From the NCBI RefSeq assembly GCF_001509485.1, contig NZ_LLZI01000202.1, positions 1-64,000 of the forward strand: a stretch of DNA of 64,000 nt. Reading direction: 5' to 3'. This document shows positions 28,665-37,541 of the stretch, one piece after another (positions within the stretch are counted from its first letter, which is position 1; each line of letters starts with the position of its first letter). The notes under the pieces were generated by a model, which was not told the DNA's origin, did no database searches, and saw only the letters and a program-made list of their open reading frames with translations. A program made the position numbers and the translations under genes. Source of the DNA: Streptomyces sp. NRRL F-4489 (lineage in GTDB: Bacteria; Actinomycetota; Actinomycetes; Streptomycetales; Streptomycetaceae).

Positions 28665-30461
28665 ATGAGCTTCTTCGACGGTCTGACCGCGGCCGAACCA
28701 CCGCCCGAAGTCCCCGACGAGACCCTGGAGTTGGGTTCCTACGTCCCCGCCGGGGACGAGGAGTTCGCGCCCTCCCACTGGTTCGTCCCGGCCCAGCTCC
28801 CGCAGCTCGCCGAGGCCGGCGCGGGCCCGGCGGCGCGGATCCTGCTGACCGGCTGGGACGTCTGGCCGCGGTCGGTGACGATGCGGCTGTCGGTCTTCCT
28901 GCGCCGGATCCGCCCCGGCGGCCGGACGTCGCCGTTCGGGCACCCGGGCGGCGGGGCTCTGCGCTGCGGGCTGCTGCTGGCCGACGGGCGGAAGGTCACC
29001 ACCCTGGACGGCGCCTCCTGGCCGGCGTCCGGGCGGTCCGGCCCGACGCTGCGGCTGAGCGGCGGCACCGGCGGCGCGTTCCACTACGCGCTCGAACTCC
29101 ACCTCTCGCAGCTGCCGCCGGCCGGGCCCACCCAGCTGGTGGTGGAGTGGCCGGACGAGCAGGTGCCCGAGACGGTCACGGTCTTCGACGCCGGACCGCT
29201 GCGGGCGGCGGCCCGGGAGGCGCGGGAGATCTGGCCGGACGCGGCGGTGACGGAGGCCGTGGCGCCGGGCGCGGCGGGGCCGGACGCCGCCGGGCTTGAC
29301 ACCCCGGTGCCGGACGCCGCGGCTCCGGACGCTCCGGCGGACGGCGGGGAATCGCGGGGGTTCCTCGCCGTCAGCGCCGGGCCGGCCGAGATCCTGGCCC
29401 GGCCGGCCGAGCCGGAGGCCGCGGTGTGGCGCCCGCCCGCCCCCGATCCGGCCCGCGCCGACTGGGAGGGGATGGTCAACGCGCACTGGCAGGACGCCGC
29501 CGTGGTGCGGGCCCGGCTGGCCCGCGGCGCCGATCCGGCCGGCCGCGCGCCCGGCTCCCGGGAGGCGCCGCTGCACCGCGCCGCCGCGTACGGCTCGCCG
29601 GAGGCGGTCGCCGCCCTGCTGGAGGCCGGCGCGCCCGTGGACGAGCCGGACGACCAGGGCTGCTCCCCCCTGTGGCACGCCGTCTGCCACGGCGCGCGGG
29701 AGACCGCCGCGCTGCTGCTGCGGGCCGGCGCCGACGCCTGGCGCCCGCGGGTCGCCGGCCGCTCCCCCGGCCGGCTGGCGCTGACCACGGAGCTGGCCCC
29801 GCTGTTCGCCGGGCTGCCGGGCGCGGTGCCGCTCACTCCCGGGGAGCGCGCCGCCCAGCGGGAGGCGGACGAGCGGGCGGCGGTGTTCGAGGGGGTGGAC
29901 ACCGACGGCCTCTCGGTGGCGTTCGTGGCGGGCGTCGGCGAGGAGGAGGCGATCCGCCGGCTGGGCCTGGACCCCCGGGACGTCCCGGTGCTCCCGCCGG
30001 AGGCCGCGGCGGATCCGGACCGCGCCGCCTCGTACGGCCCCGATGAGTGCGATGTCGAGGAGGCGCACCGCTGGGTCGGCGTCACCGGCGTGCCCGGCGG
30101 CTGCGTACTGGTCCAGCCGCTGTCGTATCTGCTGAGCACCGAGCCGCCGCTGGACGCCCTCTCCCCCGGCACCACCGCGTACGGGCTGTACTTCAACCCC
30201 AAGGGCGGCACCTTCGGCACGCTCTCCCGGGACGGCCGCACCGAGCGGATGGAGGAGATCGGCCTCCCGCCGTACGGCGACGAGCCCGAGGGCCACTGGC
30301 TGTACCGCTTCTGGAGCTGGTCCCTGCCGGCCGCCATGTACGGCGCGCACGAGCTGGCGTACGCCTCGGCGGAGGCCGGCCTGCGCCTGGCGGACGCCGA
30401 GCCGGTGGCCGGTGCGCCGCGCCGCTGGCTGCTCATACCCGAGGACAGCCCGCTCCTGTAG
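28665..30461 (+). CDS. ankyrin-repeat domain protein
   Basis: A 598-residue protein. Ankyrin repeats lie around residues 295-375: EAPLHRAAAYGSPEAVAALL and GCSPLWHAVCHGARETAALL, each followed by a Gly-Ala/Asp turn. The N-terminal 200 residues (FAPSHWFVPAQLPQLAEAG; TGWDVWPRSVTMRLSVFLRR) and the C-terminal 200 residues (VGVTGVPGGCVLVQPLSYLL; YGLYFNPKGGTFGTLSRDGR) are unfamiliar to me, with no signal peptide or membrane segment. It is probably a cytoplasmic protein-binding scaffold; partner unknown. The ATG at 28665 is chosen because a promoter-like sequence ends just before it. Convergent with glcP. Confidence 0.8.
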   Translation: MSFFDGLTAAEPPPEVPDETLELGSYVPAGDEEFAPSHWFVPAQLPQLAEAGAGPAARILLTGWDVWPRSVTMRLSVFLRRIRPGGRTSPFGHPGGGALRCGLLLADGRKVTTLDGASWPASGRSGPTLRLSGGTGGAFHYALELHLSQLPPAGPTQLVVEWPDEQVPETVTVFDAGPLRAAAREAREIWPDAAVTEAVAPGAAGPDAAGLDTPVPDAAAPDAPADGGESRGFLAVSAGPAEILARPAEPEAAVWRPPAPDPARADWEGMVNAHWQDAAVVRARLARGADPAGRAPGSREAPLHRAAAYGSPEAVAALLEAGAPVDEPDDQGCSPLWHAVCHGARETAALLLRAGADAWRPRVAGRSPGRLALTTELAPLFAGLPGAVPLTPGERAAQREADERAAVFEGVDTDGLSVAFVAGVGEEEAIRRLGLDPRDVPVLPPEAAADPDRAASYGPDECDVEEAHRWVGVTGVPGGCVLVQPLSYLLSTEPPLDALSPGTTAYGLYFNPKGGTFGTLSRDGRTERMEEIGLPPYGDEPEGHWLYRFWSWSLPAAMYGAHELAYASAEAGLRLADAEPVAGAPRRWLLIPEDSPLL

Positions 30462-30490
30462 GACAGCCGGTCCCGTCCGTCCCCGCACAG

Positions 30491-30528
30491 CACCGCTGCC
30501 CCGGCTCGGGTGAGCCGGGGCAGCGGTG
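30491..30528. terminator. bidirectional terminator between ankyrin gene and glcP
   Basis: Perfect 17-bp arms (30491-30507 and 30512-30528) with a GGGT tetraloop, between convergent genes. Confidence 0.88.
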
Positions 30529-30556
30529 AGGACTGAGGAGAGGGCTGGCGGGGGGG

Positions 30557-31975
30557 TTAGCCCATCTCCTCCAACGCCTTGCCCTTGGTCTCCTTCACGA
30601 ACTTGAGCACGAAGGGGATCGAAAGCACGGCGAAGATCATGTAGATCACGTAGGTGCCGGAGAGGTTCCAGTCGGACAGGCTCGGGAAGCTCGCCGTGAT
30701 CGCCCAGTTGGCGATCCACTGCGCGCAGGCGGCGACGCCCAGCGCGGCGGCCCGGATCTTGTTCGGGAACATCTCGCCCAGGAAGACCCAGACCACGACA
30801 CCCCAGGAGAGGGCGAAGAAGAGCACGAAGCAGTGCGCGGCGATCAGGGCCACGGTGCCCTCGGTGGCCGGCAGGGTGCCGGCCGCGGTCTTGGCGGAGA
30901 AGGCCCACGCCTCCAGGGCGAGCGCGACGGCCATGCCGGCCGAGCCGATGAGGGCCAGCGGGCGGCGGCCGATCCGGTCGACGAGCAGCATCGCGATCAC
31001 GGTGCCGACGATGTTGATGATCGAGGTGGTGAAGCTGTAGAAGAACGAGCTCTCCGGGTTGATGCCGACCGACTGCCACAGCGTCGAGGAGTAGTAGAAG
31101 GCGACGTTGATGCCGACGAGCTGCTGGAAGACCGACAGGCCGATACCGACCCAGACGATCGGCAGGAAGCCGCCCCTGCCGCCGAGCAGGTCCTTGAAGG
31201 TGGACTTGTGCTCACGGCGCATCGCGTCCTGGATCTCGGTGACCCGGGCGTCGAGGTCCACCGCGCTGCCCTCGACCTCGGCGAGCACCTCCTTGGCGCG
31301 GTCGGTCCGGCCGGCCGAGATCAGGAAGCGCGGCGACTCGGGGATCGCGAAGGAGAGCAGCCCGTAGAGGATGGCCGGGACGACCATCACGCCGAGCATC
31401 CACTGCCAGGCTTCCAGGCCGGCGATCTTGCCGCGCTGCTGGCCGTCGGCGAGGTTGAGGATGCCCCAGTTGACGAGCTGGGAGACGGCGATGCCGACGA
31501 CGATGGCCGCCTGCTGGAAGGAGCCGAGCCGGCCGCGGTAGGCGGGCGGCGAGACCTCGGCGATGTAGGCCGGGCCGATGACCGAGGCCATACCGATGGC
31601 GATACCGCCCAGGACGCGCCACACGGCCAGGTCCCAGAGGGCGAACGGCAGCGCGGAGCCGATGGCGCTGATGGTGAAGAGCGCCGCGGCGATCTGCATG
31701 ACCCGGATGCGGCCGATCCGGTCGGCGATCCGGCCGGCGGTGGCGGCGCCGATGGCGCAGCCGATCAGGGCGATGGCGATCACCTGCGCGAGGACGGCGG
31801 ACCCGACGTCGTAGCGGCTGCGGATCGCCTCGACGGCGCCGTTGATCACGGAGCTGTCGTAGCCGAAGAGAAAGCCGCCCATCGCGGCAGCCGCGGTGAT
31901 GAAGATGACATGGCCGAGGTGGTCGGGCTGGGCCTTGTGGCCTTCCGGGACCGTCGGCTGCGCGGTGCTGGTCAA
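30557..31975 (-). CDS. glcP: glucose permease GlcP (MFS sugar porter)
   Basis: A 472-residue MFS sugar:proton symporter with 12 hydrophobic segments. Sugar-porter signatures are GFLFGYDSSVINGAV, GRIADRIGRIRV, PESPRFLISAGR, FQQLVGINVAFYYS and DRIGRRPLALIG. In S. coelicolor the orthologue beside smc is the main glucose transporter, needed for glucose repression (known). I use the TTG at 31975, preceded by GGAG with 6-base spacing; the frame continues upstream to 32059 but that would run into the promoter/UTR. A -35/-10 pair and a palindromic operator lie at 32072-32111. Confidence 0.93.
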   Translation of the reverse strand: MTSTAQPTVPEGHKAQPDHLGHVIFITAAAAMGGFLFGYDSSVINGAVEAIRSRYDVGSAVLAQVIAIALIGCAIGAATAGRIADRIGRIRVMQIAAALFTISAIGSALPFALWDLAVWRVLGGIAIGMASVIGPAYIAEVSPPAYRGRLGSFQQAAIVVGIAVSQLVNWGILNLADGQQRGKIAGLEAWQWMLGVMVVPAILYGLLSFAIPESPRFLISAGRTDRAKEVLAEVEGSAVDLDARVTEIQDAMRREHKSTFKDLLGGRGGFLPIVWVGIGLSVFQQLVGINVAFYYSSTLWQSVGINPESSFFYSFTTSIINIVGTVIAMLLVDRIGRRPLALIGSAGMAVALALEAWAFSAKTAAGTLPATEGTVALIAAHCFVLFFALSWGVVVWVFLGEMFPNKIRAAALGVAACAQWIANWAITASFPSLSDWNLSGTYVIYMIFAVLSIPFVLKFVKETKGKALEEMG

Positions 31976-32071
31976 CGTGAACTCCAGTGGCCCGGCTGCG
32001 CTGCCGGGCGTAGGGGGCTGGCCCTTACAAGTGGGGCACACGGTGGGGGCACCCACCACTTGAAGGTAAAA

Positions 32072-32111
32072 GCAACGTTGCAGAGACTATGCCTTTAAGT
32101 TTCGAAGTCAA
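32072..32111 (-). promoter_or_regulatory. glcP promoter with overlapping palindromic operator
   Basis: On the minus strand a -35 TTGACT (32111-32106) and a -10 TAGTCT (32089-32084) are separated by 16 bp. Immediately downstream, across the expected transcription start, is the perfect 10-bp palindrome GCAACGTTGC (32072-32081), which resembles LacI/GalR-family operators. Repression by blocking initiation is inferred. The AT-richness here contrasts with the rest of the window. Confidence 0.7.
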
Positions 32112-32243
32112 TAGGCCGAACCTGACGGATTTCTCACCCGCCTAACGCAGCCTTCATTCAAGTCCTGAATTGATCTTGGATGGCTTCACGGCCCGACGAC
32201 ACACCGTTCCGGACCGGGTGCGGACGGTCCCGCCCCGCGCCCC

Positions 32244-35200
32244 TCAGCGCAGCCGCTGACTGATCACCTTCGAGACGCCGTCGCCCTGCATCGAGACGCC
32301 GTAGAGCGCGTCGGCGACCTCCATCGTCCGCTTCTGGTGCGTGATCACGATCAGCTGGGAGCTCTCCTGGAGCTCCGCCATGATCCCGATCAGCCGCTGG
32401 AGGTTGGTGTCGTCCAGCGCCGCCTCGACCTCGTCCATCACATAGAACGGGCTCGGCCGCGCCTTGAAGATCGACACCAGCAGCGCCACCGCGGTCAGCG
32501 ACCGCTCGCCGCCGGAGAGCAGCGAGAGCCGCTTGACCTTCTTCCCCGGCGGGCGCGCCTCCACGTCCACCCCGGTGGCCAGCATGTCGTCCGGGTTCGT
32601 CAGCACCAGCCGCCCCTCGCCGCCCGGGAAGAGCCGGGCGAAGACGCCCTCGAACTCCCGGGCGGTGTCGCGGTACGCCTCGGTGAAGACCTGCTCGACC
32701 CGTTCGTCGACCTCCTTGACCACCCGCAGCAGATCCGACCGGGTCTTCTTCAAGTCTTCAAGCTGCTCGCTGAGGAAGCGGTGGCGCTCCTCCAGCGCCG
32801 CGAACTCCTCCAGCGCGAGCGGGTTCACCTTCCCGAGCTGCTGGTACGCCCGCTCGGCGGCCCGCAGTCGCTTCTCCTGCTCGGCCCGGACGAACGGCAC
32901 CGGCTGGTTGCGGGGGTGGTCCGGGTCGTCGGGCAGCTCCTCGCCCTCGGCCGGCGGGGACGGCGGCACCGGCTGGTCGGGCCCGTACTCGGCCACCAGC
33001 ACATCCGGTTCGGTGCCCAGCTCCTCCAGCGCCCGGGCCTCCAGCTGCTCGATCCGCAGCCGCTTCTCGGCACCGAGCACCTCCCCGCGGTGCACCGAGT
33101 CGGTCAGCTTGTCCAGCTCGGCCGCCAGCTCCCGGCCCTGCTCGCGCTCGGCCGCCAGCGCCCGTTCGCGCTCCGCCTTGGCCGCCTCGGCGGCGGCCCG
33201 CTCCTCCTCGGCCCGGACCAGCGACACCTCGATATGCGCCAGCAGCTGCGCCGCGCCGGAGGCCACCGCCTGGGCCACCGCCGCCTCGTGGCGCAGCCGG
33301 GCCCGCCGCCGCTCGGCCCGCGCCCGGGCCTCCCGTTCGGCGCGTGCGGCCCGGTCCAGCGCGTCGGCCCGCCCGGCCAGCGCCTTGACCCGCTCCTCGT
33401 GCGTACGCGCCTGGAGCCGGGCCTCCATCTCGGTCTGCCGGGCGTTGGCCCCGTCGGCGGCCAGCCGGTCGCGGACGGAGGTGTCGGGCTCCTCGTCGGA
33501 CGCGGCCGGGTCCTCCTGCGCCGCGGCGAGCCGGGCGGCCAGCTCCTCGGCCTCCTCGGTGGCCGCTGCGAGCGCCTCCTCGGCGCGGGCGGCGGCCGCG
33601 GCGGCCCGCTCGGCCTCCCCGGCGGCGGCCCGCGCCTGCCCGGCCAGCCGCCCCAGGTCCCCGGCGACCTCGGACTTCTTCCGGTCGGCCGCGCGCCGCC
33701 GCCCGTCCAGCTCCTCGACCAGCGCGGCGCACTCGGTACGGCGCCGCTCCGCGTCCCGGCGGGCCCCGGCCAGCTCTTCGCAGCGGGCGGCCAGCGCGGT
33801 CAGCTCGGCCGCCGCCTCGTCGACCGACGCCTGGACCTCCAGCAGGCTCGGCGCCCCCGCCGAACCGCCCTGCGCGAAATGCGCCCCGAGCAGATCGCCG
33901 TCCGCGGTGACGGCGGTCAGCTCCGGCCGCGCGGCCACCAGCTCCTCGGCCTCCTCCAGCGTGCCGACCACCACCACATCGCGCAGCAGCCGGGCCACCG
34001 ACGCGGTCAACTCCCGCGGCCCGCCGACCAGTTCACCCGCCGGTACAAGCCTCCCGGCGGCCCCGGGCGCCCGGCCCGGACCGGTCCCGTACGCACCGGT
34101 GGCTTCCCCGGCCCCACCGGGCCCGGCTGCCTCACCGCCTTCACCAGCCCCACCGAACTCACCGGAACCACCGGCCCCACAGGCACCCCCGCCCCCGGCC
34201 ACCGCCTCCGCCGCGGGCCGCCCGGCGACCTCCGCCGCCACCGGCGAGGCCACCGCCTCCCGGGCCTCCGCGCCCGCCGAGGAGGCCACCGCCTCCCGGA
34301 CCTCCGCCCCCGCCGGTGCCGGCACCACCGGCCCGGCCTGCCCGGTCCCCACCTGCGCCGGCCCGGCCTGCACCGGCCCCGCCGGCGCCGGCACCCGGGC
34401 CGGCCGGCCGCCGCCCAGCACCATCGCCGCCCGCCCCGCGTCCTCCTTCCGCAGCAGCCGTAGCGCCTCGGCCGCGGCGGCCGGTCCGGTGACCGCCACC
34501 GCGTCCGCCGCCGCCCCCAGCGCGGCCGCCACCGGCACCTCGTACCCCGGCGCCACGGTCAGCAGCTCGGCGGCCGGCCCGAGCAGCCCGCCGAGCCGGT
34601 CCCCGGCGGCCAGCAGCGCGCCGGTGCCGTCCTTGCGGCGCAGCCCGAGGGCGAGCGCGTCGTGCCGGGCGGCGGTCGCCGCGCGCTCCCGCTCGGCGGC
34701 GGCCAGCGCCTCCCGCGCCGCGGTCAGCGCGGACTCCGCCGCCGCCAGCTCCGCCCGCGCCGCCTCGTACCGCCCGGTCAGCTCCGCGTCGTCCACGTCC
34801 AGCCCGCCGACCTCGGCGCTGCGCCGCTCGTACGCCTCCTGGGCCTCGGCCGCCCGGCTCCGCGCCGCGTCCCGGGCCTCGGCCAGCCGCTCGATCTCCG
34901 CCCGCGCCGAGGCGGCCCGGCCGCGCGCGGCGGTCACCCGGCCGCTGAGCCGGGCCAGCCCCTCGCGCCGGTCGGCCAGCGCCCGGGCCGCGTCCCGCAG
35001 CCGCCGCTCCTCGTCGGCCAACTGCCGCTCCAGCTCGGCCCGGTGCTCGACGGTGTCGGACAGCGCCCGGCTCGCCGCCTCCAGCGCGGCGGTCAACTCC
35101 GCCTCCTGCTCGCGGATCCGGGCCGCCTCCCGCTCCAGGTCCTCCGGGTCCCGGCCGCGCCGCTCCTCCGGCGGCGCCGCGGTGGCGCTGCGCACCCGGG

Positions 35201-36125
35201 CCTCGGCCAGCGACACCGTGCCGCGCACCCGCTCGGCCAGCCGGGAGAGTTCGTACCAGGTCCGCTGGGCCCGCTCCAGCCGCGGGGCGAGGGCGCGCAC
35301 CTCCTCCTCGAGCGCCGCCTCGCGCTGCCGGGCGCCGCGCAGCCGCGCCTCCACGGCCTCCTTGCGCTCCTTCAGCGCCGCCTCGTCGGCGATCTCGGCG
35401 GCCAGCGCCCGGCGCAGCGCGACGAGGTCGTCGGCGAGCAGCCGCAGCCGGGCGTCGCGCAGATCGGCCTGGATGACGGCGGCCCGCCGGGCGACCGCGG
35501 CCTGCCGCCCGAGCGGTTTGAGCTGCCGCCGCAGTTCGTCGGTGAGGTCCTGGACGCGGGCGAGATTGGCCTTCATCGCGTCCAGCTTCCGCAGCGCCTT
35601 CTCCTTGCGCTTGCGGTGCTTGAGCACCCCGGCCGCCTCCTCGATGAACGCCCGGCGGCCCATCGGATCGGCGTGCAGGACGGAATCGAGCTGGCCCTGG
35701 CCGACGATCACATGCATCTCCCGGCCGATACCGGAATCGGAGAGCAGTTCCTGGATATCCAGCAGCCGGCAGGTGTCGCCATTGATCTGGTACTCGCTGC
35801 CGCCGTTGCGGAACATGGTCCGGGTCAGGGTGACTTCGGCGTATTCGATGGGCAGCGCACCGTCGGAATTGTCGATCGTCAGCGAGACCTCGGCCCGGCC
35901 GAGCGGCGGCCGCCCGGTGGTCCCGGCGAAGATGACGTCCTCCATCTTCCCGCCGCGCAGCGATTTCGCGCCCTGCTCCCCCATCACCCAGGACAGCGCG
36001 TCCACGACGTTGGACTTGCCGGAACCATTGGGGCCGACGACGCAGGTGATGCCCGGTTCGAAGCGGAGCGTCGTGGCGGAGGCGAAGGACTTGAAGCCTC
36101 GCAGGGTCAGACTCTTCAGGTGCAC
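32244..36125 (-). CDS. smc: chromosome segregation protein SMC with enlarged hinge
   Basis: A 1293-residue SMC ATPase that, with ScpA/ScpB, compacts and segregates chromosomes. Walker A is VVGPNGSGKSNVVDAL near residue 32; the C-terminal head has LSGGERSLTAVALLVSIF and Walker B YVMDEVEAALDD. Two coiled-coil arms rich in Glu/Arg/Ala flank a central hinge. The usual length is about 1190; the excess is an Ala/Gly/Pro/Val-rich low-complexity insert of about 115 residues within the hinge (roughly residues 577-692, DNA 34050-34400). I start at the GTG at 36125, (M)HLKSLTLRGFKSF, the standard N-terminus, although no strong ribosome-binding site precedes it. Confidence 0.96.
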   Translation of the reverse strand: MHLKSLTLRGFKSFASATTLRFEPGITCVVGPNGSGKSNVVDALSWVMGEQGAKSLRGGKMEDVIFAGTTGRPPLGRAEVSLTIDNSDGALPIEYAEVTLTRTMFRNGGSEYQINGDTCRLLDIQELLSDSGIGREMHVIVGQGQLDSVLHADPMGRRAFIEEAAGVLKHRKRKEKALRKLDAMKANLARVQDLTDELRRQLKPLGRQAAVARRAAVIQADLRDARLRLLADDLVALRRALAAEIADEAALKERKEAVEARLRGARQREAALEEEVRALAPRLERAQRTWYELSRLAERVRGTVSLAEARVRSATAAPPEERRGRDPEDLEREAARIREQEAELTAALEAASRALSDTVEHRAELERQLADEERRLRDAARALADRREGLARLSGRVTAARGRAASARAEIERLAEARDAARSRAAEAQEAYERRSAEVGGLDVDDAELTGRYEAARAELAAAESALTAAREALAAAERERAATAARHDALALGLRRKDGTGALLAAGDRLGGLLGPAAELLTVAPGYEVPVAAALGAAADAVAVTGPAAAAEALRLLRKEDAGRAAMVLGGGRPARVPAPAGPVQAGPAQVGTGQAGPVVPAPAGAEVREAVASSAGAEAREAVASPVAAEVAGRPAAEAVAGGGGACGAGGSGEFGGAGEGGEAAGPGGAGEATGAYGTGPGRAPGAAGRLVPAGELVGGPRELTASVARLLRDVVVVGTLEEAEELVAARPELTAVTADGDLLGAHFAQGGSAGAPSLLEVQASVDEAAAELTALAARCEELAGARRDAERRRTECAALVEELDGRRRAADRKKSEVAGDLGRLAGQARAAAGEAERAAAAAARAEEALAAATEEAEELAARLAAAQEDPAASDEEPDTSVRDRLAADGANARQTEMEARLQARTHEERVKALAGRADALDRAARAEREARARAERRRARLRHEAAVAQAVASGAAQLLAHIEVSLVRAEEERAAAEAAKAERERALAAEREQGRELAAELDKLTDSVHRGEVLGAEKRLRIEQLEARALEELGTEPDVLVAEYGPDQPVPPSPPAEGEELPDDPDHPRNQPVPFVRAEQEKRLRAAERAYQQLGKVNPLALEEFAALEERHRFLSEQLEDLKKTRSDLLRVVKEVDERVEQVFTEAYRDTAREFEGVFARLFPGGEGRLVLTNPDDMLATGVDVEARPPGKKVKRLSLLSGGERSLTAVALLVSIFKARPSPFYVMDEVEAALDDTNLQRLIGIMAELQESSQLIVITHQKRTMEVADALYGVSMQGDGVSKVISQRLR

Positions 36126-36542
36126 GCCATTGGACTCTACCGGCCGCCCCGGCGGCCCCTTCCGCGCCATTCCGGCGGCCGGGGCGCGGGCGTGCGCCCG
36201 CCGGGTATCCGCCGCCGTTTCCCTTTCCGGTTTCGCCGGGGAAAGGGAGGGGCACATCATGCGGTAAGGGCGTCACCGAGGGGCTGGGGAATCGCCTGGT
36301 ACGGAAGTGACCGGAGAGCATCCAGGTGCCCGGCCGGCGAAAGAGACCACGACGGGAAAGACCGCACGCGACGGCAAAGGCGGGGAAGATCCTCAAAGCG
36401 GGGAAGATCCGCACGGAATTGCCGGGGACGGGGAGAACGACGAAGGGACGCCGAAGCGTCCCTTGCAGATCTTGCGGTGCTGACCGTGAAGCGTGCGGTG
36501 CCTCATACGGCTGGCGGACAGCCCGTCCGGCCCCGGAAGGGG
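36126..36542. other. intergenic region upstream of smc
   Basis: A 417-bp gap with a 13-bp direct repeat GCGGGGAAGATCC at 36380-36392 and 36398-36410 (18-bp period) and a terminator-like hairpin at 36443-36464. Frames here are rich in Gly/Arg/Pro and look non-coding. Confidence 0.45.
36443..36464 (-). terminator. terminator of the small coiled-coil gene
   Basis: Perfect 9-bp arms AAGGGACGC / GCGTCCCTT closing a CGAA tetraloop, about 80 bp after the stop at 36543 on the minus strand. Confidence 0.7.
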
Positions 36543-36746
36543 TCAGGTGAGCGCGGGCTCCGCCTGGGATACGTCGATGTCGAGCACCGAGTCGTCGCGA
36601 CGCGCGGCAGCGGAGAGCATGTCGTTCTCGGCCTGCATCCGAATGAGTTCGGATTCGAGGTCCTGGACGCGCTGCTGAAGCCGTCGCATCTCGGCGAGGA
36701 CTCGGGGGTCGGAGCCGCCGACGTAACCGAGAAGCGCCTTTGCCAT
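36543..36746 (-). CDS. small conserved coiled-coil protein
   Basis: A 67-residue protein. Residues 12-50 form a likely coiled coil (VLAEMRRLQQRVQDLESELI) and the tail is acidic. It has no known domain; I believe similar small proteins are found at this place beside smc in other Streptomyces. The ATG at 36746 is preceded by GGAGG. A promoter-like GATAAT with TGTTTG 16 bp upstream is at 36822-36849. Function unknown. Confidence 0.8.
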   Translation of the reverse strand: MAKALLGYVGGSDPRVLAEMRRLQQRVQDLESELIRMQAENDMLSAAARRDDSVLDIDVSQAEPALT

Positions 36747-37127
36747 GATGGATGGTCCTCCACAATGAGTGACCGACCGAAGCGGTTGGGTCGTGAGGGA
36801 TTCGCACCCGCGGTGCTTGCCATTATCCCGGTGTATTCAATGCCAAACACCTAGGGTGCGCGGGGATTCCAGCGTCTCACCAAACGGATGGAGGGTCAAC
36901 ACGATCACAGCCCGTATCCTCGGGCGCCTGAGAGTGCGCGGCCGCCAGGGCATGGCGCCAACTCTCCAGAAAGGGCCCGCCGGGCGTGGAGATCATCCGT
37001 ACAGCGGCAGCCTTGCACGGGTCGGCCGAGTTGGCAACCACCTGGGCTTATCTCCCGTAAGCAGCTCACGAACCCGCACCGCCGCGGTGGCCGGACAGGG
37101 CCGTCCGGGCGGCTCCGCCCGGCCCGG
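36747..37127. other. intergenic region between acyP and the coiled-coil gene
   Basis: A 381-bp gap. On the minus strand TGTTTG (36849-36844) and GATAAT (36827-36822), 16 bp apart, are a candidate promoter for the small coiled-coil gene. GCACC-N3-GGTGC (36804-36816) would fall in its leader. Nothing else is convincing. Confidence 0.45.
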
Positions 37128-37409
37128 TCAGCGGATCGCGAAGCCGTCGTAGCCGCCCCGCGGCGTGGCCCAAATCTCAGTGACACCCTCGACGTTCCCG
37201 GGCGTGTCCCCGGTCCGCAGCCACTCCAGCAGCGCCTCGCAGCGGTCCTTGGGGCCCTCGGCGACGACCTGGACGCGGCCGTCGCCGAGATTGACCGCGA
37301 ATCCGGCGAGCCCGCCGATCCGCAGCGCGTTCGCACGGGTGAACCAGCGGAAACCGACACCCTGGACCCGGCCGCGCACCCAGGCGGTCATCCGCACCTC
37401 GTCTTCCAT
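37128..37409 (-). CDS. acyP: acylphosphatase
   Basis: A 93-residue enzyme that hydrolyses carboxyl-phosphate bonds such as acetyl phosphate. The signature [18 protein letters not shown] contains the catalytic arginine, and [14 protein letters not shown] carries the catalytic asparagine position. Length matches the family (90-98). The ATG at 37409 starts [13 protein letters not shown]; the longer upstream reading frame overlaps the divergent promoter region and is less likely. Confidence 0.95.
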   Translation of the reverse strand: MEDEVRMTAWVRGRVQGVGFRWFTRANALRIGGLAGFAVNLGDGRVQVVAEGPKDRCEALLEWLRTGDTPGNVEGVTEIWATPRGGYDGFAIR

Positions 37410-37490
37410 GGGGGCACGGTAACCGGCCAATTGCCCGGCAAGCACATCCGCCCCATCCGTCATGCCGTACAGTCCCCCGACAGCGAAGGA

Positions 37491-37506
37491 TCACCCTTTC
37501 GGGTGA
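37491..37506 (+). promoter_or_regulatory. small stem-loop before the CAP-domain gene
   Basis: TCACCC-TTTC-GGGTGA (6-bp stem, 4-base loop) lies 35 bp before the CAP-protein start and could be a leader structure. Functional meaning is uncertain. Confidence 0.3.
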
Positions 37507-37541
37507 AGCATCGTGACGCTGGACGGAAGGAACGACCGCGG

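Noticed and set aside
32464..36267. A 1267-codon plus-strand frame opposite smc
   Set aside because: Ser/Arg/Ala-rich shadow of SMC coiled-coil codons; no domain recognisable.
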